Origin: Candidatus Omnitrophota bacterium
GTDB taxonomy: Bacteria > Omnitrophota > Gorgyraeia > Gygaellales > Profunditerraquicolaceae
Length of the DNA: 14,367 nucleotides
Assembly (NCBI GenBank): GCA_028715095.1
Contig: JAQUSM010000012.1
Coordinates: 1-14,367 of the forward strand
Direction of reading: 5' to 3'
Part shown: positions 6,919 through 12,545 of the stretch, piece by piece
How the letters are laid out: each line of letters opens with the position of its first letter
Numbering within the stretch: the stretch's first letter is position 1
The notes under the pieces: generated by a model
Told to the model about the DNA's origin: nothing
The model's input: only the letters and a program-made list of their open reading frames with translations
Databases searched by the model: none
Program-made: the position numbers and the translations under genes

Positions 6919-7640
6919 TGAATTTATTATTATTCCTGTTTGTTATCGGCGTGTCGTTTATTACAGTGAGGATCGGGGCTATCGCTTTTCAATTAACCGG
7001 CCTTCCCTGGCCCCTGGCTACCTTTCAGGCATTATCATGTTTTACCGGTACAGGATTTACTACCCGGGAATCCGAACTGGTTACCAACAACCCCCAGAGA
7101 AGAAAGATAGCTTCTGTGCTTATTGTTTTAGGGCATGCCGGTTTTGTAACATTAATTGCCACTTTTGCCAATTCATTAAGGACCGATCTGGTGACCATAT
7201 ATAAGGTTCCTTTTATAAATTCTATTATCCCGGGGAAGCTGGTGCCCTGGATAAACCTGGTAATTATTATTTTAGGGGTATATGCAATATACAGGATTGT
7301 TATTAATTCTAGGCTGGCTGTAAAATTGACTGATATTCTAAGGGCGCACATAATTAAGAACGAGATTATCAAGGCGGTTTCTTTTGAGGAGCTTGTTGTG
7401 GCAACCGGCGGTTATGGCGTTTCCAGGATCGAAGTTTGTAAAGATAGCCCGATTTTAAATAAGAGCCTTAGGGAAGCTGATCTGCCCAGGTTTAATATTT
7501 TGCTCCTGGCGGTAGAGAGAGCGGGAGAGGTAACCCCCAACCCTCCCATAGAGACTAAAATTATCCTGGGCGATAGTCTGGTTTGTTTCGGGAAATTAGG
7601 GGATATCCGCAAGAATGTATGCGCGCAAGAGGGTAAATAA
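6918..7640 (+). CDS. Minimal Trk-like pore protein with C-terminal RCK_C (TrkA-C) domain
   Basis: This 240-aa membrane protein starts at ATG 6918 in a TGATG overlap with the previous gene (GTG 6915 is the alternative). The N-terminal half has a helix (about 1-25), then a loop LATFQALSCFTGTGFTT (33-49) that resembles a TrkH/KtrB pore loop and filter, and then a second helix (about 64-86). A third helix follows at about 110-129. Residues about 155-235 form an RCK_C domain (VSRIEVCKDSPILNKSLREA, then ILGDSLVCFG). It may be a ligand-gated cation channel subunit built from one M1-P-M2 repeat, but TrkH proteins have four such repeats, so the transport role is inference. The RCK_C assignment is more secure than the pore. 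Confidence 0.72.
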   Translation: MNLLLFLFVIGVSFITVRIGAIAFQLTGLPWPLATFQALSCFTGTGFTTRESELVTNNPQRRKIASVLIVLGHAGFVTLIATFANSLRTDLVTIYKVPFINSIIPGKLVPWINLVIIILGVYAIYRIVINSRLAVKLTDILRAHIIKNEIIKAVSFEELVVATGGYGVSRIEVCKDSPILNKSLREADLPRFNILLLAVERAGEVTPNPPIETKIILGDSLVCFGKLGDIRKNVCAQEGK

Positions 7641-7747
7641 TGATTGAAAGGATCATAAAACATAAGTATTTTTTTCACTTATTAATAGTTATGGTTATTA
7701 TTGCGGCAACGACTCTTTTTATTATCTTCAGCGGGACTTCTAATTAA
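7640..7747 (+). CDS. 35-aa single-pass membrane peptide
   Basis: ATG 7640 overlaps the stop of the Trk-like gene (TAATG), and the frame runs to TAA 7745-7747. The product has a basic N-terminus (MIERIIKHKY), one hydrophobic helix (about 11-31, rich in I, L, V, F) and a short polar end GTSN. It is recognised by no family. The coupling, composition and topology suggest a small accessory subunit of the upstream channel-like protein, but chance translation of an AT-rich stretch cannot be excluded. Confidence 0.45.
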   Translation: MIERIIKHKYFFHLLIVMVIIAATTLFIIFSGTSN

Positions 7748-7763
7748 TTTGGCAATAAAATGG

Positions 7764-7793
7764 GTGGTTTGTTTTTTTTTCTTGACAAACCAC
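7764..7793 (+). repeat. 9-bp inverted repeat overlapping the lexA -35 box
   Basis: GTGGTTTGT (7764-7772) and ACAAACCAC (7785-7793) are perfect inverted arms around a T-rich 12-nt loop. The right arm overlaps the -35 box and the left arm of the lexA palindrome. It may be an accessory operator half-site. It is not a normal terminator, because the T run lies within the loop. Confidence 0.45.
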
Positions 7794-7811
7794 ACAAATG
7801 TGTGGTATATC
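7782..7811 (+). promoter_or_regulatory. lexA promoter
   Basis: TTGACA (7782-7787), an 18-nt spacer and TATATC (7806-7811) form a sigma-70-type promoter with a consensus -35. The predicted transcription start falls at 7818-7819, i.e. at the chosen lexA ATG, so the mRNA is probably leaderless. A palindrome fills the spacer exactly. Confidence 0.7.
7789..7806 (+). promoter_or_regulatory. Predicted LexA operator (18-bp palindrome)
   Basis: ACCACACAAATGTGTGGT has two perfect 8-bp inverted arms around AA. It occupies the spacer between the -35 and -10 boxes, a classical repressor position. Since the next gene is lexA and SOS repressors commonly autoregulate, this is the likely LexA box. It does not match the E. 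coli (CTGT-N8-ACAG) or Bacillus-type (GAAC-N4-GTTC) boxes. Confidence 0.65.
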
Positions 7812-7818
7812 TATGCCC

Positions 7819-8421
7819 ATGGAAGAGAAGACGTATCTGACGCCAAAACAGGAAAAGGTGCTTAATTTTATCCGAAAACGGGTAGGGGAGAGGCTCCCTC
7901 CTACAATCAGAGAGATAGGAGAGGAGCTGGGGTTTAAATCCACCGGTACAGTAAGGGATTATCTAAAAGCTTTAATGCAGAAAGGTTTGGTGAGGCGTAT
8001 GAATAATAAGTCCAGGGCAATTGAATTGACCGAACGGGCATCTTTTAAAATACCTATAATCGGCACCATAATGGCCGGTAAGCCGAATCTGGCTTATGAA
8101 GAAATCCAGGGTTATGTTGATGCCGATGATTTGTTTCTTGGCCGTTTAGGATTTGATGATGTGTTCGCTTTAAGGGTTAAAGGCGACAGTATGATTGATG
8201 CCGGCATCCTTGATGGCGATATAGCCATTATTAAGAAACGCCCCAATGCCGACAATAACGATATAGTTGCCGCCTTACTGGATAATAATGAGGTTACTTT
8301 AAAAAGGCTGCGAAATCGCGCCGGCAAGTTCCATCTGGAAGCTGCGAATACAAATTACCCCCCAATTTTCGAAGAGTTCAAAGTTATCGGCAAGCTCCTT
8401 ACGGTAATCAGGAAATATTAA
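7819..8421 (+). CDS. lexA: LexA SOS repressor
   Basis: This 200-aa protein has an N-terminal winged helix-turn-helix (about 6-68: LTPKQEKVLNFI, then PPTIREIGEELGF and VRDYLKALMQKGLV) and a C-terminal S24 self-cleavage domain. The cleavage site is Ala86-Gly87 in IIGTIMAGKP, the nucleophile Ser124 is in GDSM, and the base Lys162 is in EVTLKRL, so RecA-stimulated autocleavage should be intact. ATGs also exist at 7798 and 7813. The one at 7798 lies inside the operator and upstream of the -10, so it cannot be a start for this promoter. ATG 7819 coincides with the predicted transcription start. The DUF6504-like and dinB genes follow on the same strand and are probably co-regulated. Confidence 0.95.
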   Translation: MEEKTYLTPKQEKVLNFIRKRVGERLPPTIREIGEELGFKSTGTVRDYLKALMQKGLVRRMNNKSRAIELTERASFKIPIIGTIMAGKPNLAYEEIQGYVDADDLFLGRLGFDDVFALRVKGDSMIDAGILDGDIAIIKKRPNADNNDIVAALLDNNEVTLKRLRNRAGKFHLEAANTNYPPIFEEFKVIGKLLTVIRKY

Positions 8422-8432
8422 TTTTGGTGCCG

Positions 8433-8741
8433 ATGAATCAGAATAGTTTTAGCCCTAAGGCCCGTTGGGACAGGTTTGAACCGGAAAAATGCGGCTTTAA
8501 CCCTGATGCCTTAAATGAGCGCATTGAAGTCCTGGTTAATTTTAAGCATGCCAGGATATTCCCTAAAAGTTTTGTCTGGCATGGCAAAGAATATGTCATT
8601 GATAATATTACCTATAATTGGCAGGAACGCATCGGCCAGGCATTGATCAATTATTTTTCCGTGCTTTGCGCAAGCTCAATGTACCAGATATCTTTTAATA
8701 ATTCCACCTTCCGCTGGCAGATTGACAAATTAATTCAATAA
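8433..8741 (+). CDS. DUF6504-like protein in the SOS cassette
   Basis: This protein of about 102 aa lies between lexA and dinB. From ATG 8433 it starts MNQNSFSPKARWDRF. The core RIEVLVNFKHARIFPKSFVW, followed by HGKEYVIDNITYNW, resembles DUF6504: beta strands with a P..F.W.G..Y.V....W pattern. The C-terminal half (QALINYFSVL, SMYQISFN, FRWQIDKL) fits the same small domain. I recall DUF6504 genes being found near Y-family polymerases, which would fit this context, but the match is judged by eye. TTG 8424 and GTG 8427 are in-frame alternatives; AGGAA at 8410-8414 would suit TTG 8424. A role as an accessory factor for translesion synthesis is inferred from position only. Confidence 0.7.
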   Translation: MNQNSFSPKARWDRFEPEKCGFNPDALNERIEVLVNFKHARIFPKSFVWHGKEYVIDNITYNWQERIGQALINYFSVLCASSMYQISFNNSTFRWQIDKLIQ

Positions 8742-8769
8742 GATCTGATATAGAAAATCCTTTTAAGGT

Positions 8770-9879
8770 ATGATTTTACATGTTGATATGGATGCTTTTT
8801 TTGCTTCAATTGAAGAGGCAATTAACCCCAGGCTTAAAGGCAAGCCTTTGATTGTCGGCTCGCGCGGCAATAGAATGCACACCGTAGTTTGCGCGGCAAA
8901 TTACGCGGCTAAAGCCTTAGGAATCCATTCCGGTATGCCTACCAAAAGAGCTTATAGTATTTACTCCAAGTTGGAATTTGTGGCAGCTGATCAAGCTAAA
9001 TATATCTGGACTTCGGAGCAGATTTTTGAGCTTCTTAAGGGATTTAAACTGCCCTTAAATTATGCTTCAATTGATGAATTCCAGCTGGATCTTTCCGGGA
9101 ACGGGCACTTAAACCCGGTAAGTTTGGGTAAAGAAATTAAAGCGCAGATATATGCAAACTTTAACATTAGCGCATCAGTGGGAATAGCTAAAAATTGGCT
9201 ATTGGCTAAGCTGGCTTCCAAGCTAAATAAGCCGGATGGCTTAACCCTGATTGATGATTCAAACTTTGAACAAACTTTACGTAAAGCCAGCCTGGATAAG
9301 CTCTGTGGTATGGGTGGGAAAAACGGCCAGATCCTAATGGCCAAAGGCCTAAAAACGTGCTGGGATTTATACCTAAACTTACCGGGATTTTTTGATAATA
9401 ATCCCGGTAAGTTTGATGAAGATTCCGGTAAGTCTAGTGAAAAGCCCAAATCGGTAAGCCATTCATATACTTTGCCCAAAAATCAAATAAACCCCCAGGT
9501 TATCCAGGCCTGGATCAGGCTGTTGTCTGAAATGGTTGCCACAAGGCTTAGGCAGCAAAATCTAACCAGTACAACTGTTCATCTTTGGCTAAATGGTCCG
9601 GAAATTGGCGATTTTGGGGCCCAAAGAACCCACCAGACACCAACTAATGATGGCTATGAGATTTGCCAAAGGGCCATTAAAATAATGTCAAAATTACTTA
9701 AGGACCACCCCAAAATCCGGGCAATTGGGGTTACTTGCAGGGGTCTTTCTTGGAACAGCTATCAACCTTTACTTAGCGAAGAAATACGCAGAGAGGGGCT
9801 TATTCAGGCCCTGGATCGCATAAATAACCGCTTTGGGGATGGGGTAATTTATCCCGCGATTACCGCTTTAACCCGCTAA
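8770..9879 (+). CDS. dinB: Y-family DNA polymerase (DinB/Pol IV-like)
   Basis: This 369-aa protein has the Y-family palm and fingers: HVDMDAFFASIE (4-15, metal ligands Asp6 and Asp8, steric-gate Phe near 10-11), ANYAAKALGIHSGMPTKRA, and SIDEFQLDLS (100-109, Asp102 and Glu103). The usual SIDEAFLD is changed to SIDEFQLD. SVGIAKNWLLAKLASKLNKPDGL is the conserved palm end, and VSHSYTLP begins the little-finger domain. The linker between them (about residues 204-233) holds a strong DNA hairpin. It should perform error-prone translesion synthesis. No clear C-terminal beta-clamp motif (QxxLF type) is visible. It is the third gene of the lexA cassette and is probably SOS-induced. The Shine-Dalgarno is weak (AAGG next to the start). 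Confidence 0.92.
   Translation: MILHVDMDAFFASIEEAINPRLKGKPLIVGSRGNRMHTVVCAANYAAKALGIHSGMPTKRAYSIYSKLEFVAADQAKYIWTSEQIFELLKGFKLPLNYASIDEFQLDLSGNGHLNPVSLGKEIKAQIYANFNISASVGIAKNWLLAKLASKLNKPDGLTLIDDSNFEQTLRKASLDKLCGMGGKNGQILMAKGLKTCWDLYLNLPGFFDNNPGKFDEDSGKSSEKPKSVSHSYTLPKNQINPQVIQAWIRLLSEMVATRLRQQNLTSTTVHLWLNGPEIGDFGAQRTHQTPTNDGYEICQRAIKIMSKLLKDHPKIRAIGVTCRGLSWNSYQPLLSEEIRREGLIQALDRINNRFGDGVIYPAITALTR
9375..9414 (+). repeat. 15-bp perfect inverted repeat inside dinB
   Basis: AAACTTACCGGGATT (9375-9389) and AATCCCGGTAAGTTT (9400-9414) are perfectly complementary around a 10-nt loop. The hairpin lies in the coding part for the linker before the little finger (LPGFFDNNPGKF). Its right arm is followed by a partial copy of the same motif at 9424-9433. 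Confidence 0.85.
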
Positions 9880-10169
9880 GAAAATCTTCAATTAAACACA
9901 AAAAATCCTTATATCCACATATATAAAGTTTCCTACAACTGTCAAACTTATAGAATAGCGGTAAGTTTGAGTAAAGAAGAAACGCATTTTCCACAGGTAA
10001 AAAACAGCCATAACTAACCCACTATCCTCCAATGACTTAAAGACACTTACGCAAGATTAGCAAGTTAACATAAGATATATTATAGGAAGTTGACTGGCAA
10101 GGCAAAAGCGCGCGCTGTAATGATTTAAAATAAGCTTTTAAGGGTTTTTGAGGTTTATTTTTAGGAGGT
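9880..10169. other. Convergent intergenic region without a convincing gene
   Basis: This AT-rich stretch separates the 3' ends of dinB (plus) and the DUF134 gene (minus). It holds an inverted repeat TCAAACTTA...TAAGTTTGA (arms 9942-9950 and 9962-9970), a second copy of a 20-nt motif from dinB, and two single-mismatch DnaA-box-like 9-mers (9911-9919 and 9987-9995). A weak minus-strand promoter-like pair is also present (TTGACA 9945-9940, TATATG 9923-9918, spacer 16). A 39-codon minus-strand frame (10011-9892) has a Shine-Dalgarno too far away and no recognisable product. No clear intrinsic terminator is seen for either gene. Confidence 0.6.
9959..9979 (+). repeat. Intergenic copy of a motif found in dinB
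   Basis: CGGTAAGTTTGAGTAAAGAA at 9959-9978 matches 9116-9135 inside dinB with one mismatch (G for A at position 12). The 11-base core CGGTAAGTTTG also occurs at 9405-9415, and a degenerate form starts at 9426. Confidence 0.6.
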
Positions 10170-10499
10170 TTATATGGTAGGTTCTGGTAGAGTACTTTTT
10201 GTGCTGATTATATACTGGCCGCCTTGTATTCTAATTAATGATCCGGTAGTTAATCCCTGGGCAATTAGTTTATGGGCCCTCCTAAGGATCCGGCTAAAGG
10301 TTTGCTGGGATATACGCATGGATTTAGCTGCCTCTTTCTGGGCTAATCCCTGGTAATCTGCTAATCTTAAGGCCTCAAATTCATCAATTTTAAGCTCTAC
10401 CTCATCAGGCCTTCCAGGCTTGCCTCTGGGGCTAAATTGGCTGATTTTAGGGTCTATTTTGACTATCCTGTATTTTCTGGGCCTTCCTCGAGGACGCAT
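10170..10499 (-). CDS. DUF134 helix-turn-helix DNA-binding protein
   Basis: This 109-aa protein has a very basic start (MRPRGRPRKYR), PRGKPGRPDEVEL, and the DUF134 core IDEFEALRLADYQGLAQKEA followed by ISQQTFSRILRRAHKLIAQGL (about 38-83). The core forms a sigma-70 region-4-like helix-turn-helix. IRIQGGQY ends the domain. DUF134 proteins are predicted DNA-binding regulators, sometimes found near redox or metal genes; the target is not known. It is the last gene on the minus strand and is separated from the gene before it by 135 nt containing direct repeats and a hairpin, so it may have its own promoter and autoregulation. No clear Shine-Dalgarno is visible before the ATG (10499-10497). Confidence 0.88.
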   Translation of the reverse strand: MRPRGRPRKYRIVKIDPKISQFSPRGKPGRPDEVELKIDEFEALRLADYQGLAQKEAAKSMRISQQTFSRILRRAHKLIAQGLTTGSLIRIQGGQYIISTKSTLPEPTI

Positions 10500-10530
10500 T
10501 TACTTAGTTTTACCTACGTTTAACGCCGGG

Positions 10531-10583
10531 TTTATTATGAGTACCTACTCGCAGTCAATTGGTATTTATTATGGGTACTTACT
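10531..10583 (-). repeat. Two direct repeats upstream of the DUF134 gene
   Basis: The plus-strand sequence TTTATTATGRGTACYTACT occurs at 10531-10549 and 10565-10583, 34 bp apart and differing at two positions. The core TACCTAC also appears at 10511-10517. The first copy contains GAGTA-CC-TACTC, an imperfect palindrome. The position just upstream of a DNA-binding protein suggests operator sites. Confidence 0.5.
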
Positions 10584-10600
10584 TATAAATGGTTATTTTT

Positions 10601-10629
10601 TAGGGCCTGCTTGTGCTCAACAGGCCCTA
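10601..10629 (-). other. 9-bp hairpin between the barrel gene and the DUF134 gene
   Basis: TAGGGCCTG (10601-10609) and CAGGCCCTA (10621-10629) form a GC-rich stem with an 11-nt loop. It lies just after the stop of the Lys-rich barrel gene. For minus-strand transcription the stem is followed by A residues, not U, so it is not a canonical intrinsic terminator. It could be an RNA-end stabiliser, an attenuator, or a terminator acting without a U tract. Confidence 0.55.
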
Positions 10630-10634
10630 GGAGT

Positions 10635-11060
10635 TTATAATTTATAGACTTTGTCGCCTTGCCTAACCCGGGAGCTGACTTGAAGGCCGATTTCATCACC
10701 CTTCTTGGCGCTTGAGATGTCTACCCGGTCTATTTGCATTGAGGTTATAATTTGAGTAAGGTCGGTGGTGTACCCTTTTATCTTTACCGTATTACCCATT
10801 ACCAAAGGTTCTTTTAATTTAATTACCGCGGCCTGCACATGAGGGAAATAATGAGTGATTAAACCAACAAGCTTACCCTCCTGCTTCTTAACCAATTTCT
10901 TTGATGCGGGCCTTTTTTTAGTGGTCTTTTTCTTAATTGAAAGTTTTTTTGGGGTCTTTTTTACTGTTTTTTTGGCCCCTTTTTTAGCCGCTTTCTTGAC
11001 TTTTTTCCCTTGTGGTTTGCGCAAGGACTTGCGGGTGCTCAACTTCTTTTTCAAAGCCAT
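10635..11060 (-). CDS. Lys-rich (histone H1-like) tail fused to an EF-Tu domain II-like barrel
   Basis: This 141-aa protein has two parts. Residues 1-60 hold 26 Lys and 3 Arg with Ala, Pro and Thr (KKAAKKGAKKTVKKTPKK type), like bacterial histone H1-like tails. Residues about 62-141 (GKLVGLITHYFPHVQAAVIK to VRQGDKVYKL) match the small beta-barrel proteins annotated as translation elongation factor-like, which resemble EF-Tu domain II. There is no GTPase domain. The tail should bind nucleic acid; the barrel's ligand is unknown. AGGAGG (11073-11068) lies 7 nt before the ATG. The gene follows the DUF4870 gene by 22 nt, at the downstream end of the ParA operon. A link to ParA or to DNA organisation is possible but unproven. 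Confidence 0.82.
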   Translation of the reverse strand: MALKKKLSTRKSLRKPQGKKVKKAAKKGAKKTVKKTPKKLSIKKKTTKKRPASKKLVKKQEGKLVGLITHYFPHVQAAVIKLKEPLVMGNTVKIKGYTTDLTQIITSMQIDRVDISSAKKGDEIGLQVSSRVRQGDKVYKL

Positions 11061-11082
11061 AGCGACACCTCCTTTACAAAGT

Positions 11083-11409
11083 TTAAAGGATTACCTCTTC
11101 AGATATTGCGGTTATAACCGGTATGCGGCAGTATATGCCTAAAGCAGCCTGCATAATACCCCAGATGGATATTAAGAAGAATAAGGCGTAGCCAAATACC
11201 CCGATTAACCAGCCTAACAAAGGTATTATTGATAGTATAAAGGCTGCAACCTCCATGACGAAAAGTACCAGGCCCTGCTTGGCATGGTAAAGCGCGAATT
11301 TGTTATCCTTTTTCAGGATCAGGGTAATTATGCAAAGGAAACAAACATACGAAATTATGGCGAAGAATTTGCCTTCGCGTACTATATTTTCATCATTAGG
11401 GTTTTCCAT
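11083..11409 (-). CDS. DUF4870-type small membrane protein
   Basis: This 108-aa protein has about three membrane segments (roughly 15-32, 46-63 and 68-92) and the DUF4870 hallmark FALYHAKQGLVLF (38-50) after the first helix. The N-terminus is polar and acidic (MENPNDENIVREGKF). The molecular role of the family is unknown. It starts 7 nt after the ParA-CBM48 stop with a weak TAAGG Shine-Dalgarno, so it is almost certainly co-transcribed with it. It could be a membrane partner of that module, but the family occurs widely in other contexts. Confidence 0.82.
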   Translation of the reverse strand: MENPNDENIVREGKFFAIISYVCFLCIITLILKKDNKFALYHAKQGLVLFVMEVAAFILSIIPLLGWLIGVFGYALFFLISIWGIMQAALGIYCRIPVITAISEEVIL

Positions 11410-11416
11410 AATAGCC

Positions 11417-12508
11417 TTACTTTTTAATTTCTAATAAAGAATCCATGGTGCCGTATGGGTTTACTTGTTTTAGCGGATTACCGGGATCTTCGGACCAGTT
11501 CCCGTCAATTACAAAGCGATACCGGTATTTTCCGTTGTTGAGATTTATGCTTTTAGTCCAATTGCCGTTATTTTGGGTCATACGGCTGTTTTCATCCAAT
11601 TTCCAGTTATTGAATTCGCCTGCCAGATAAACTTCTTTAGCATCCGGGGCTTTAACTGTAAGCGTGACTTCGTTTAATTTTGGCAGGGTTTCTTTTAAGA
11701 TTTCATTCATGCGTTTCTCCAGGGTTTTTTCAGTAACCTGCCTGGAAGGAGTATTTTCCTGGGTAATGATTTCACGCGAAAGGCTGAAATAGTCTTTTGC
11801 CCCGCGGCAGTATTTATCATAGGTAAATACGTGCAGGCCTTCATTCTGCGCTTCCTTCAATTTGACGTTCACATGAATAATATTAGAAAACATCTTATTC
11901 TTGTAATCAGTCTTAATTTTATCAAGCATCTTAAATGAATGCTGCAGGCGTGAATCAAAATTAGTGACTAAAACGCGAAAATCAACTTCATGATTCAATC
12001 TTTCCTTGACCAGGTTGACAATGCTGGTTAACTGGCTTAAGCCTTCCAGGGAAAACCTGCTGGCTTCAACCGGTATTATTATTTCGCTTGCTGAGCGGAT
12101 AGCGTTAATGGTTAAAATTCCCAGGTTCGGCGGGCAGTCAATCAAGATATAGTCGTAGTTATTTTTAAATGCAGTCAGGGTATCGCGCAGACGGCTTTCC
12201 CGGCCGATTTCGCCGCTTAGTTCCTGTTCTAAAGTGCTCAGGATCAAGCTGGATGGCGCGATATCAAAATTCTCCCCTAAATTCTGGATGATTTCTTCCA
12301 GCTGGCATTTTTTATGCGTGATTTTGGAGAGTACATTGTAGATACTTAAATCGGCTTTAATATTCAGGCCGCTGGTCGCATGCGCTTGCGGGTCAAGGTC
12401 AATAAGCAGGACTTTGCGGTTATTAGACGCTAAAGCAGCCGCTAAATTTATGGATGTAGTTGTTTTACCGCAGCCGCCTTTTTGATTAGCGATTGATATA
12501 ATGCGCAT
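11417..12508 (-). CDS. ParA/MinD-type ATPase fused to a glycogen-binding CBM48 domain
   Basis: This 363-aa protein has two domains. Residues 1 to about 255 form a complete ParA ATPase: deviant Walker A KGGCGKTTT (10-18, signature Lys10 and Lys15), switch LIDLDPQAHAT (35-45, Asp37 and Asp39), and Walker B ILIDCPPNLG (121-130, Asp124). Residues 281-363 form an AMPK-beta-like CBM48: EVYLAGEFNNW (Trp302), YRYRFVIDGNW (Trp338), DP and a C-terminal strand. Both tryptophans needed for glucan stacking in AMPK-beta are present; the Lys126 position is Arg331. No ParB or DNA parS-type site is seen. AAGGAGG lies 8 nt before the ATG. Neighbouring GH57 and carbohydrate-binding-like genes support a role in placing polyglucan. 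The domains are certain; the role is inferred. Confidence 0.93.
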   Translation of the reverse strand: MRIISIANQKGGCGKTTTSINLAAALASNNRKVLLIDLDPQAHATSGLNIKADLSIYNVLSKITHKKCQLEEIIQNLGENFDIAPSSLILSTLEQELSGEIGRESRLRDTLTAFKNNYDYILIDCPPNLGILTINAIRSASEIIIPVEASRFSLEGLSQLTSIVNLVKERLNHEVDFRVLVTNFDSRLQHSFKMLDKIKTDYKNKMFSNIIHVNVKLKEAQNEGLHVFTYDKYCRGAKDYFSLSREIITQENTPSRQVTEKTLEKRMNEILKETLPKLNEVTLTVKAPDAKEVYLAGEFNNWKLDENSRMTQNNGNWTKSINLNNGKYRYRFVIDGNWSEDPGNPLKQVNPYGTMDSLLEIKK

Positions 12509-12545
12509 GAGCGTTTCCTCCTTAGAATTATCTTCTCTTGGTTAA

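Noticed and set aside
7798..7818. Upstream ATG starts for lexA at 7798 and 7813
   Set aside because: They lie within the operator or the -10 box, upstream of the predicted transcription start. The family N-terminus begins near 7819.
9275..9286. 12-bp palindrome CTTTACGTAAAG within dinB
   Set aside because: It is a short coding palindrome with no second copy seen and no regulatory context, so chance is likely.
9911..9995. Two DnaA-box-like 9-mers (ATATCCACA and TTTTCCACA), a possible replication origin
   Set aside because: Each has one mismatch to TTATCCACA, only two are present, and no dnaA, dnaN or other origin-linked gene lies nearby.
9892..10011. 39-codon minus-strand frame in the convergent intergenic region
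   Set aside because: GGAGG is 14 nt from the ATG, the product is not recognisable, and composition is that of AT-rich noncoding DNA.
10174..10356. 60-codon plus-strand frame with a perfect AGGAGG (10163-10168) before its ATG
   Set aside because: It is fully antisense to the well-supported DUF134 gene and its translation resembles no protein family. The purine-rich match is the complement of sequence at the DUF134 stop.
10601..10629. The GC-rich hairpin as a standard Rho-independent terminator
   Set aside because: The T run lies on the wrong side for the minus-strand genes, and no plus-strand gene ends just before it. It is listed only as a hairpin.
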